Source: Holophaga sp. (GTDB lineage: Bacteria; Acidobacteriota; Holophagae; Holophagales; Holophagaceae). Taken from it: 5,661 bases of DNA. This document shows, one piece after another, positions 1-5,661 of the stretch. Under the pieces are notes generated by a model. The model was not told where the DNA came from, did no database searches, and saw nothing but the letters and a program-made list of their open reading frames with translations. The stretch covers positions 1 to 5,661 of the forward strand of contig JAUYES010000779.1 of the NCBI GenBank assembly GCA_030691225.1. Reading direction: 5' to 3'. Made by a program: the position numbers and the translations under genes. Every line of letters begins with the position of its first letter. The stretch's first letter is position 1.

Positions 1-3
1 CGG

Positions 4-723
4 TCACCCCAACCCCAGACACTTCTTCAAGGTCGGTGCCGCACCTCGGCTAATTTCCAATTCCGCACCCCCCGCAATGCGGGCCAAGAGGCGTCCCGAA
101 TCACCGGGCCGCACACCCAGTACAGCCTCAGGCCGAAGCAGCAAATGCCGATGGCCACGAATTAGCCCCCTGCCGGCCAGGGCGATTTCGGCTTCGGACA
201 GGCTCTTCCAGATGGTGCGGAAGCGCTCCCCTGCGTAGGCCCAGACAATTCCATCCTCGAAGGTGAAGTGCGAGGTCTTGGTAAGATCCAGGAAAATAAG
301 CCCCTCTCCTGCCTTCACGGGATAGCGCAGTGGGCCGGTAGCCTTGGCCGCTTCAGGCGCAACCCTCGAGACTCGAAGCCGTTGGAGCGTCTTTTCCAGA
401 CGATCTGCCGTCACGGGTTTCAGCAGGTAGTCCACAGCCGCCTGTTCGAAGGCCCGGATCGCATGTTCGGCGTAGGCCGTGACGAATACGATGGGAAAGG
501 GCCGAGGCAAATCCTCCACCACATCGAGCCCTGTTAGACCGGGCATCTGAATATCCAGAAACAAAACATCGGCCTCGCCACCCTTTTCCAGCCACTCCAG
601 CACCGCCGGGCCGTCTTCCAATTCGGCGACCACTTCGCATTGGGCCTCGCGCAACAGACGCACCAATCGCTTGAGATTGTAGGGTTCGTCCTCGGCGACG
701 AGAACGCGGAGTGGAGTGTTCAT
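4..723 (-). CDS. LytR/AlgR-type response regulator with LytTR DNA-binding domain
   Basis: This is a cytoplasmic DNA-binding response regulator of 239 residues, a usual length for the family. The receiver domain covers about residues 5-118. Its acidic pocket is E11-D12 (AEDE), the phospho-acceptor is D57 in FLDIQMPGLTG, the switch threonine is T82 (VTAY), and the conserved lysine is K102 in YLLKPV. A short linker leads to a LytTR-type domain at about 133-237, recognisable from RGHRHLLLRPEAVLGV (189-204) and the closing ELEISRG motif. The domain is somewhat divergent: the usual HRSxLVN reads HRHLLLR. The start ATG overlaps the kinase stop codon (ATGA), with a GAGG seven bases upstream inside the kinase gene. 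It is therefore translationally coupled to the kinase at 720-1829, its likely phosphodonor. The target promoters cannot be read from the window. By analogy it may act on its own operon. The family assignment is firm and the regulon is unknown. Confidence 0.95.
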   Translation of the reverse strand: MNTPLRVLVAEDEPYNLKRLVRLLREAQCEVVAELEDGPAVLEWLEKGGEADVLFLDIQMPGLTGLDVVEDLPRPFPIVFVTAYAEHAIRAFEQAAVDYLLKPVTADRLEKTLQRLRVSRVAPEAAKATGPLRYPVKAGEGLIFLDLTKTSHFTFEDGIVWAYAGERFRTIWKSLSEAEIALAGRGLIRGHRHLLLRPEAVLGVRPGDSGRLLARIAGGAELEISRGAAPTLKKCLGLG

Positions 724-1829
724 GCCTGAACCTCGTTGCGTTTCCTAAGAATAAGTTCGGCCAGAGTCCAGTCACCCTCGCGTTCCAGGTGAAGAGCTTC
801 GGGCCGCTCTCCCAATAATGCCAAGCGCTCCCGAAGGTTGCGCAGACCGATGCCTTCGGGCGCGCCTTGAATAAGGGGTTCGCCCGTATTGGCCACTCCC
901 AAACGAATCTCATGGCCTTCAGTTTTGAGGAAGATCCGCAGTTCTCCGCCGCCGCGATGGGGAGCCACACCGTGCTTGATGGCGTTTTCGACGAGGGGCT
1001 GCAAGAGAAGCGGGGGAAGTTCTTGGGACTCCAACTCGGGGTCCCATTCCCAAACAACCCGCAGCCGATGGCCCAAACGGATGGTCTCCAGCGCCAAATA
1101 TTGTTCGATCAGCGCCTTTTCCGCCGAGAGTGGGCCCAAGGGTTTGGAACTACTCTCCAGCAGGCTTCGCAACAAAGAGGCCAGACTCACCAGGGCATCC
1201 TCGGTGGCCCTGGGATCCTCCCTCACCAGTTCGGTCAACCCACTGATGGCGTTGAAGAGAACATGCGGATTCATCTGGGCCTGAAGGGCCCGAGCCTGAG
1301 CCGCGGCGGCGGTGCGGTTGGCGTCGGATTCTTTGCGTTCGGCGCGTTCTTTGTCCGCCAAAATCCATCCGATGAGCATCGCAAGGGAAAGGTTGGCGAT
1401 GGCGACGGCCACCAACCGCGGATGGACCAAGGGGTAGCGTGGGCGCTCGGCACCTTCCACGCGAGACCCGTGCCGCCCCAGCCCACCAGAACTTGGCCCT
1501 GGTCCCCGTCGGTCTCCACTAAAGTTCAAGGACAGGAGAATGGTCATCCCCGCGACCCAAACCAAGTTCCAAAGCATGGCTTGGGTCAAACCACGGGCCA
1601 TCGAGGTCAAGGGTTGGTCATTTCCTGTCCACTGCCAAGGCACCGGAGACAGCACCAAATAGGCGAAGGCCAGCGTGAATGGATACGTGAATTCCTGCCA
1701 ATTAGAGGGCGGGTTTCCCACTCCCCAGCGGGTGAGAAGCCAAAGTGCTCCGAACGCCAGAACGGCGCCCCAGGTTGCGGGGCGCCGAATGCGTATCCAA
1801 GTTGCAGGACCGAGCTCAGATGCGTGCAT
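720..1829 (-). CDS. LytS/YehU-type membrane sensor histidine kinase
   Basis: This 369-residue inner-membrane kinase should phosphorylate the LytTR regulator encoded directly downstream. Four hydrophobic segments are visible at about residues 18-37, 47-65, 81-103 and 137-157. With an Arg-rich N-terminus (RIRR) inside, residues 104-136 would be a periplasmic loop, unusually rich in Gly and Arg. After a short charged helix (158-183) comes the His_kinase (PF06580-type) H-box QMNPHVLFN with phospho-acceptor H189; the family norm is PHFLFN, so Val replaces Phe. The ATPase domain has the N-box LLLQPLVENAIKHG (274-287, N282), a degenerate G1 box ANTGEP around 313-318, and a good G2 box GIGLRNLRERL (326-336). 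No PAS, GAF or large sensor domain is present, so the signal must be read by the membrane helices, the loop or a partner. The start is supported by a GAGG four bases upstream. It lies only 11 bases after the Spy-like gene's stop codon and overlaps the regulator gene by 4 bases, giving a clear operon. Confidence 0.93.
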   Translation of the reverse strand: MHASELGPATWIRIRRPATWGAVLAFGALWLLTRWGVGNPPSNWQEFTYPFTLAFAYLVLSPVPWQWTGNDQPLTSMARGLTQAMLWNLVWVAGMTILLSLNFSGDRRGPGPSSGGLGRHGSRVEGAERPRYPLVHPRLVAVAIANLSLAMLIGWILADKERAERKESDANRTAAAAQARALQAQMNPHVLFNAISGLTELVREDPRATEDALVSLASLLRSLLESSSKPLGPLSAEKALIEQYLALETIRLGHRLRVVWEWDPELESQELPPLLLQPLVENAIKHGVAPHRGGGELRIFLKTEGHEIRLGVANTGEPLIQGAPEGIGLRNLRERLALLGERPEALHLEREGDWTLAELILRKRNEVQA

Positions 1830-1840
1830 GATGCCTCATG

Positions 1841-2317
1841 CTACTTCGTTTCGAGGCCAGGGCCACCCGGCCTCATGCCTCGGCCGTGCATCATCCCGCG
1901 TTTTGGCCCGCCTGGATGCGCGGCCCGCTGCTTTTCGGCCTTGGCTTTCTGCTCGGGAGTCAGAATGGCCAGGGATTCCTGCATCATGGCGCGGCGATTC
2001 AGGGCCAACTCGAATTGAGCCTGGGAAGCCTTGTCATGCAGGGCCTTCAACTGTTCCACGGGAGTGGCGGGATCCGTCATCGCTTGATGCAGTGCCTTCT
2101 TGGCTTCCACCATGGCTTCGAATTTGGGTTTCGAAACCTCCCGGTGCTTTTCGGCAATGGCCTTCATGCTGGCCTTCTGAGCCTCGGTCAGGTCAAGACC
2201 TCGCATAGCCATGCGGGGATGATTTCCCATGCGACCGCCACCATGAGGCGCCTGAGCGACCATGGGCGCGGCGAGGCTCAGTCCGAGCACAAGAGAAAGA
2301 AATGTTTGGGTGATCAT
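1841..2317 (-). CDS. Spy/CpxP-like secreted LTxxQ-motif protein
   Basis: This is a small exported helical protein of 158 residues. The N-terminus MITQTFLSLVLGLSLAAP with the following AQA is a signal peptide with no charge in its first residues and a probable cut near residue 21-23. The mature part has two LTxxQ motifs, LTEAQ (43-47) and LTPEQ (119-123), which mark the Spy/CpxP/ZraP group, and the region between them is Ala/Lys/Glu-rich and helical. Known relatives are periplasmic chaperones or metal-responsive modulators of two-component sensors. Both ends of the mature protein are rich in His, Met, Gly and Arg (about 25-39 and 134-154), which could bind metal; this is inference. An in-frame ATG 39 bases upstream exists, but the chosen ATG has an ideal AAGGAGG four bases away and puts the signal peptide at the N-terminus. 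The gene leads the kinase-regulator operon, so it may tune or report to that kinase. The family call is fairly sure, the exact role is not. Confidence 0.85.
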   Translation of the reverse strand: MITQTFLSLVLGLSLAAPMVAQAPHGGGRMGNHPRMAMRGLDLTEAQKASMKAIAEKHREVSKPKFEAMVEAKKALHQAMTDPATPVEQLKALHDKASQAQFELALNRRAMMQESLAILTPEQKAKAEKQRAAHPGGPKRGMMHGRGMRPGGPGLETK

Positions 2318-2321
2318 AAGG

Positions 2322-2328
2322 CCTCCTT
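2322..2328 (-). promoter_or_regulatory. Strong Shine-Dalgarno site of the Spy-like gene
   Basis: On the minus strand this reads AAGGAGG, four bases before the ATG at 2317. It decides the start of the Spy-like gene in favour of this ATG over the in-frame ATG at 2356. It implies strong translation of the first gene of the operon, in contrast to the weaker GAGG sites of the kinase and regulator genes. Confidence 0.8.
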
Positions 2329-2471
2329 GGCATGGGGCAGATGATTTCCGCTCCACACCAGTAGAGTGCCCTTCGAGGCAAAAGGCTTACGGTGAAGCAC
2401 GAGGCGTCAGTTGGAGCCCTTGAATTGCAAAGGAAGGGCTTCGGACTGCAGGCGCCGGCCAATCCTCGCTA

Positions 2472-2499
2472 TTCCCAAGCAAAAAATTCCCCCCATAAT
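2472..2499 (+). promoter_or_regulatory. Possible sigma-70-type promoter of pepQ
   Basis: TTCCCA (2472-2477, four of six matches to TTGACA) is followed after 16 bases by CATAAT (2494-2499, five of six matches to TATAAT). The stretch between and around them is the most AT-rich part of the intergenic region (a run of six A at 2481-2486). Transcription would start near 2506 and give a leader of about 27 bases before the pepQ ATG. This rests on consensus matching alone. Confidence 0.45.
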
Positions 2500-2522
2500 C
2501 GGGACAAGCTAACCACTGCGCC

Positions 2523-2527
2523 GGGAG
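2523..2527 (+). promoter_or_regulatory. Ribosome binding site of pepQ
   Basis: GGGAG lies five bases before the ATG at 2533. It supports that start over the in-frame ATG at 2392, which would add 47 residues unlike any prolidase N-terminus and would read through the probable promoter. Confidence 0.6.
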
Positions 2528-2532
2528 ACTCC

Positions 2533-3855
2533 ATGGAACTTAAGCCCCTTTTTCTCGCCCATTTGAAAGAGCGACTCGCCTACGCGGAAAAAGCTCTCGC
2601 CGCCAATGCCTTCGATGCCTTGGTCATTTCAAGCGGAGCCGCCTATACCCATTTTGCCGACGATCAGGATGCGCCCTTCCGTCCTACGCCTCATTTTCGG
2701 CACTACTGCCCCCTGACCGGCCCTCATCACGCCCTGCTTATCCGCCCCGGCCAGAAGCCCCTTTTGGCCCGCTATGCACCGGAGGATTTTTGGTACGAAC
2801 AGCTGAGCCTGGAAGCCATCTGGGGTGGCACGCCCTTCTGGGTCGAAGGCTTCCAAGTGGTCGAATGCGCCAGTCTGGATGCAGTCTGGGAGGCCGTTGG
2901 CAAACCAGCGCGCGCCGCCTACATCGGCAATGAAACAGAACGGGCCGCAACGGCCGAGCTCGACATCAACCCCGTGAAGCTCACGGCCTACCTCGACTGG
3001 GGACGGGCCTACAAGAGTGAGTATGAAATCCGGAATCTGGAAGATGCCACCGTGCTAGGCGCCAAGGGCCATATCGCGGGTCGCGAGGCGTTTTTGGCGG
3101 GCGGATCGGAGCTCGAAATCCATCAGGCCTTTGCCAAGGGCGTGGGCTGCCTGGATCATGAATTGGCCTTTGGCTCCATCGTGGCCCTCAACGAGAAGGG
3201 TGCGACCCTTCACTACGAGAACAAGCGCCACAATAAGAACGGCGCCACCATGATCCTGGATTGCGGGGCCCGAGTGCGGGACTACGCTTCCGATATCACC
3301 CGCACAATCACCGCTCCCACCTGCGATGCCCGCTTCAAGGCCCTAGTCGCGGGCATGGAAAAACTACAGTTGGAACTATGCGCCGCGGTCAAAAAGAACC
3401 TTCCCTTCGGCCAACTGCATCATCAGGCCCACCTGAAGGTCGCCGCCCTGTTGCAGGAATCGGGAATCATGAACGTCTCGGCGGAAGAATGCGTGACCAA
3501 GGGCTTTTCGCGCGCCTTCCTGCCTCACGGCCTGGGCCATCACCTGGGCATCCAAGTTCACGATGTCGGCGGAAAACTGGCTGGACCTGATGGAACCTTC
3601 CAGGCGCCTCCCCCGGAATACCCCAACCTGCGCACCACCCGCACCCTGGAGCCCCGCCAGATCGTCACCATTGAGCCGGGCCTCTACTTCATCCCCATGC
3701 TTCTGCGCCCCTTCCGTGAAGGCGAGCACGCCAGTCACTTCAACTGGACTCTCATTGATGAACTGAGCGCCTTCGGTGGCATTCGCATCGAAGACGATAT
3801 CCTCGTCACCGAAGGCGAGCCCCGCAACCTGACCCGAGAGCACTTGGCGAAATAG
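2533..3855 (+). CDS. pepQ: Xaa-Pro dipeptidase (prolidase, M24B family)
   Basis: This cytoplasmic metallo-dipeptidase cleaves dipeptides with proline at the C-terminal position, the last step in recycling proline-containing peptides. From the chosen ATG it has 440 residues, close to E. coli PepQ (443) and Alteromonas OPAA. Residues 1-150 form the N-terminal domain, including the family stretch FADDQDAPFRPTPHFRHYCP (41-60). Residues 165-440 form the pita-bread catalytic domain. All five dimetal (usually Mn) ligands are present: D243 in ILDCG, D254 in ASDITRT, H336 in PHGLGHHLG, E381 in TIEPGLYF and E420 in GIRIEDD. The active-site histidines H227 (LHYEN) and H332 are also kept. No signal peptide is seen. 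Some relatives also hydrolyse organophosphorus esters as a side activity; whether this one does cannot be told. It is a single-gene transcript with its own promoter-like site and terminator, and it faces a POT peptide transporter gene, which fits a role in peptide use. Confidence 0.95.
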   Translation: MELKPLFLAHLKERLAYAEKALAANAFDALVISSGAAYTHFADDQDAPFRPTPHFRHYCPLTGPHHALLIRPGQKPLLARYAPEDFWYEQLSLEAIWGGTPFWVEGFQVVECASLDAVWEAVGKPARAAYIGNETERAATAELDINPVKLTAYLDWGRAYKSEYEIRNLEDATVLGAKGHIAGREAFLAGGSELEIHQAFAKGVGCLDHELAFGSIVALNEKGATLHYENKRHNKNGATMILDCGARVRDYASDITRTITAPTCDARFKALVAGMEKLQLELCAAVKKNLPFGQLHHQAHLKVAALLQESGIMNVSAEECVTKGFSRAFLPHGLGHHLGIQVHDVGGKLAGPDGTFQAPPPEYPNLRTTRTLEPRQIVTIEPGLYFIPMLLRPFREGEHASHFNWTLIDELSAFGGIRIEDDILVTEGEPRNLTREHLAK

Positions 3856-3870
3856 CCTGGCGCTTTTGCC

Positions 3871-3903
3871 ATGGGCCGCGAGGTATGCCTTGCGGCCCAT
3901 TTT
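3871..3903 (+). terminator. Rho-independent terminator of pepQ
   Basis: It starts 15 bases after the pepQ stop codon. ATGGGCCGC (3871-3879) pairs perfectly with GCGGCCCAT (3892-3900). Inside these arms, a G-T pair and AGG/CCT extend the helix to about 13 pairs around a TATG loop. The stem is followed by a short T run (3900-3903, TTTT, then CTG). The stem is strong and the T tract is short. Confidence 0.75.
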
Positions 3904-4016
3904 CTGCCCGTTCAAAACGACCTCACGAGACCGTGAACCGAAGAGCCAAGTCATACCATCCAAACGTGAAACCGCTGTTCCTGCTTGCTGTTTCCCGCAA
4001 ATCTGTGAAGAGCTAA
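3904..4016. other. Spacer between convergent genes, no gene seen
   Basis: This non-coding stretch between the two terminators shows no credible reading frame, no repeat and no RNA-like fold that I can recognise. It appears to be simple spacer between two convergent transcription units. Confidence 0.6.
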
Positions 4017-4049
4017 AAAGAAAGCCCCGGAGAACCCAGGGCTTTCTTT
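4017..4049 (-). terminator. Rho-independent terminator of the POT transporter gene
   Basis: AAAGAAAGCCC (4017-4027) and GGGCTTTCTTT (4039-4049) are perfect 11-base inverted arms around an 11-base loop. It begins 16 bases after the transporter's stop codon. Read on the minus strand, the second arm runs into CTTTCTTTTTAG, a good U-rich tail. On the plus strand the tail is poorer (CTTTCTTTCTG), so it may also act as a weaker backstop for pepQ read-through. Confidence 0.85.
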
Positions 4050-4065
4050 CTGCATGGAAATTCAA

Positions 4066-5661
4066 CTATTTGGTAGCGGCCTCAAGACGCTTGAGCAAGA
4101 TGAAGACGACACTAGCCGACAGCAGGCAGCAGACGATGAAAATGGCCCACACCTGCCAAATTTCAATGCGGGACCACATGGAACTACCCACGAAGAGGAG
4201 TTGGTTCCCAATGGCCGTGGCACCCAACCAGCAGCCTTGCATCAGGCCCTGGAAACGGGGCGGGGCCACTCGGGAGACAAAGGACAGTCCCATGGGGCTC
4301 AGGAAAAGCTCGGCAAAAGTGAGGATGAGATAGGAGTTGATCAGCCAGTGGGCGGCTACGCGTTCAGCACTTGGCTGCCCGGCCAATGACGCAGGACTGG
4401 GTAGACCCAAGGATCCAATGACCAGGATTACAAACCCAAGGGCAGCGATCACCATGCCGATCCCGATCTTGCGAGGGGCGGAAGGCTCCATCTGCCGTTC
4501 GCGGAGCCAGGCAAACGCACTGACGACTACGGGCGTAAGGAAGACCACAAAGAAGGCGTTGAACTGCTGGAAGGTCTCGGGCTCAATCGGGTTATTGGCA
4601 CTGAAGCTGCGATAGAAGTTGTATGCCAGGATCGAACCAGCCGCCAAGAGCGAAGCCCCGACCATACGGGCCCTGGAGGAACTGGAGGGCTTGACCAGGG
4701 TAAACAATCCACCTGCAGCCACCCCGATGGAAAGCAGCGACCAAATATTGAAGGCCAGATTCCATCCTGCGCTAACGGTTTTTACCGTGTAGTCCCGAGC
4801 AAAGAAGGTCATGGTCAGGCCGTTCTGGTGGAAAGACATCCAGAAGAAGATGACCACCAGGAAGACCATGAGTAGCGCCATCAAACGCTGTTTTTCCTCA
4901 CCCTTGGACATGACCGGAGCATCACTTGCGCCTTCGGCACCGGCCTTCTTCCTCTCGGGGAGATGACGCTTAAAGGTCATATAGCAAGTTAGGGAAATGA
5001 GCATGGCCACTGCCGCAATGGCGAAGGCATAGTTGTATCCCGTGGAGAAGACGTCCAAGTAGCGTTGAGCAAAGGCCGCGAGATCCGCAACAGGTTGACC
5101 GCTAACTTTGTCTGCGAGCTGCTGGAAATGGGCAGGATCTCCCAGGGTTCCATCGATCATCTTGTTGCAAAGCCCGGTCATTTCGGCGTCATAGGTGAAG
5201 CCGTTGCGACCCAGGTGCCAGGTGCGTACGGCCCGCGCCGCATTCGGTGCAAAGATGGCGCCGACGTTAATACCCATATAGAAAATGCTGTAGGCGGTAT
5301 CGCGCAGCTTGCTGTATTCAGGCGCGTCGTACATCTGCCCAACCAGGGCTTGGAGATTCCCCTTGAAGAGACCATTGCCCAGCGCGATCGTTCCCAGCCC
5401 AATGATGGCCATGGGCAACCCCATCCCAGGAATGGCCAAGAGGATGTAGCCAACGAACATGATCACCACACCCGAAGCCACCACCCCCTTGTAGTTCTGG
5501 GTTCTATCAGCGATGAATCCACCCAAAAGAGCTAAGGCGTATATCGCAAAATAAAAGGTGGAGTAGATCAGACCGGCCTTGTCCGATGACATATTGAACT
5601 TGGCCTGCAGGAACATGACCAGGATGGCCATCATGGTATAGAAGCCGAAGCGCTCTCCCAT
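4066..5661 (-). CDS. POT-family proton-coupled di/tripeptide transporter, N-terminus beyond window
   Basis: This inner-membrane MFS carrier imports di- and tripeptides with protons. The visible 531 residues start inside the family's ExxERF motif: the first residues MGERFGFY correspond to the first helix, so the true start lies off the right edge, probably some tens of residues upstream. Numbering from the first visible residue, further signatures are GGFIADR (47-53), GLFKGNLQALVGQMY (97-111, with the conserved Lys at 100), FYMGINVGA (127-135), FWMSFHQNGLTMTFFA (273-288) and FAELFLSPMGLSFVSRVAP (449-467, with E451). About ten or more hydrophobic helices can be seen. Between FYMGINVGAIFAP and YNYAFAIAAVAM lie about 70 mostly polar residues, much longer than the short link in E. 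coli DtpA-type proteins. I believe this insertion occurs in some other bacterial POT proteins. The gene has its own terminator and converges on pepQ. Peptide specificity cannot be predicted, but the family assignment is firm. Confidence 0.93.
   Translation of the reverse strand: MGERFGFYTMMAILVMFLQAKFNMSSDKAGLIYSTFYFAIYALALLGGFIADRTQNYKGVVASGVVIMFVGYILLAIPGMGLPMAIIGLGTIALGNGLFKGNLQALVGQMYDAPEYSKLRDTAYSIFYMGINVGAIFAPNAARAVRTWHLGRNGFTYDAEMTGLCNKMIDGTLGDPAHFQQLADKVSGQPVADLAAFAQRYLDVFSTGYNYAFAIAAVAMLISLTCYMTFKRHLPERKKAGAEGASDAPVMSKGEEKQRLMALLMVFLVVIFFWMSFHQNGLTMTFFARDYTVKTVSAGWNLAFNIWSLLSIGVAAGGLFTLVKPSSSSRARMVGASLLAAGSILAYNFYRSFSANNPIEPETFQQFNAFFVVFLTPVVVSAFAWLRERQMEPSAPRKIGIGMVIAALGFVILVIGSLGLPSPASLAGQPSAERVAAHWLINSYLILTFAELFLSPMGLSFVSRVAPPRFQGLMQGCWLGATAIGNQLLFVGSSMWSRIEIWQVWAIFIVCCLLSASVVFILLKRLEAATK

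Noticed and set aside
353..1057. A 234-codon minus-strand frame overlapping the kinase and regulator genes in another frame.
   Set aside because: It is a frame shadow running across the kinase-regulator junction, where both real genes have full domain motifs. There is no sign of a frameshift that would need it.
867..2018. A 383-codon open frame on the plus strand, antisense to the kinase and Spy-like genes.
   Set aside because: It is a shadow of two well-recognised genes in GC-rich DNA. Its translation is low in hydrophobic order, rich in Gly/Gln/Pro/His/Arg, matches no family I know, and crosses a gene boundary. No ribosome site is seen.
2355..2371. GGGCAC/GGTG-like bases on the minus strand upstream of the Spy-like gene as a sigma-54 or ECF promoter.
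   Set aside because: The spacing and the GC doublet needed for a sigma-54 site are absent and no clear ECF pair is seen. No promoter for this operon could be supported by eye.
2374..2405. CGAGGC repeated at 2374-2379 and 2400-2405 as a regulator-binding direct repeat.
   Set aside because: Six bases repeated once in GC-rich DNA is expected by chance, and the spacing does not match known LytTR sites.
2392..2532. In-frame N-terminal extension of pepQ from the ATG at 2392.
   Set aside because: The extra 47 residues have no prolidase character, there is no ribosome site before that ATG, and they cover the probable promoter. The start at 2533 matches the family length.
3376..4065. A 229-codon minus-strand frame antisense to the 3' half of pepQ.
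   Set aside because: It would start next to the transporter's stop codon and read through both terminators. The pepQ frame has all its catalytic motifs, so this is a shadow.
5659..5661. The ATG at the right edge as the start of the transporter.
   Set aside because: This Met lies inside the conserved ExxERF motif of the first helix, so it is internal and the gene continues outside the window.

Overview
The window is an ordinary-looking stretch of a GC-rich (roughly 60% by eye) bacterial chromosome. It has tightly packed genes, classical Shine-Dalgarno sites and no mobile-element, CRISPR, phage or structural-RNA signal. The mix of a LytTR two-component pair with an upstream LTxxQ (Spy/CpxP-type) secreted protein, an OPAA/PepQ-type prolidase and a POT transporter with a long central insertion would suit a Gram-negative, amino-acid- or peptide-using bacterium. 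Acidobacteriota of the Holophaga/Geothrix type is my best guess, but this is an impression of protein style and is not proven by the window.

Left half (4-2317, minus strand): a compact three-gene operon read right to left. It begins with a small exported Spy/CpxP-like protein (1841-2317). After an 11-base gap comes a four-helix membrane histidine kinase of the LytS/YehU type (720-1829). A 4-base ATGA overlap then leads into its LytR/AlgR-type response regulator with a LytTR DNA-binding domain (4-723). The arrangement suggests an envelope-sensing module in which the periplasmic protein is an accessory or target of the two-component system. Spy-like proteins are better known with CpxAR or BaeSR, so the LytTR pairing is the most interesting point here.

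Middle (2318-2532): a 215-base divergent intergenic region. It carries a strong Shine-Dalgarno site for the Spy-like gene on one strand, and a plausible sigma-70-type promoter and ribosome binding site for the prolidase gene on the other.

Right half (2533-5661): pepQ (plus strand), an Xaa-Pro dipeptidase with all five metal ligands intact, converges on a POT-family proton-coupled di/tripeptide transporter (minus strand) whose N-terminus lies beyond the right edge. Two separate hairpin terminators, one per gene, sit between them in a 210-base spacer. Together the two genes point to peptide uptake followed by cleavage of proline-containing dipeptides.

I do not see a clearly undescribed system. 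The Spy-like/LytS/LytTR operon is the item most worth following up.
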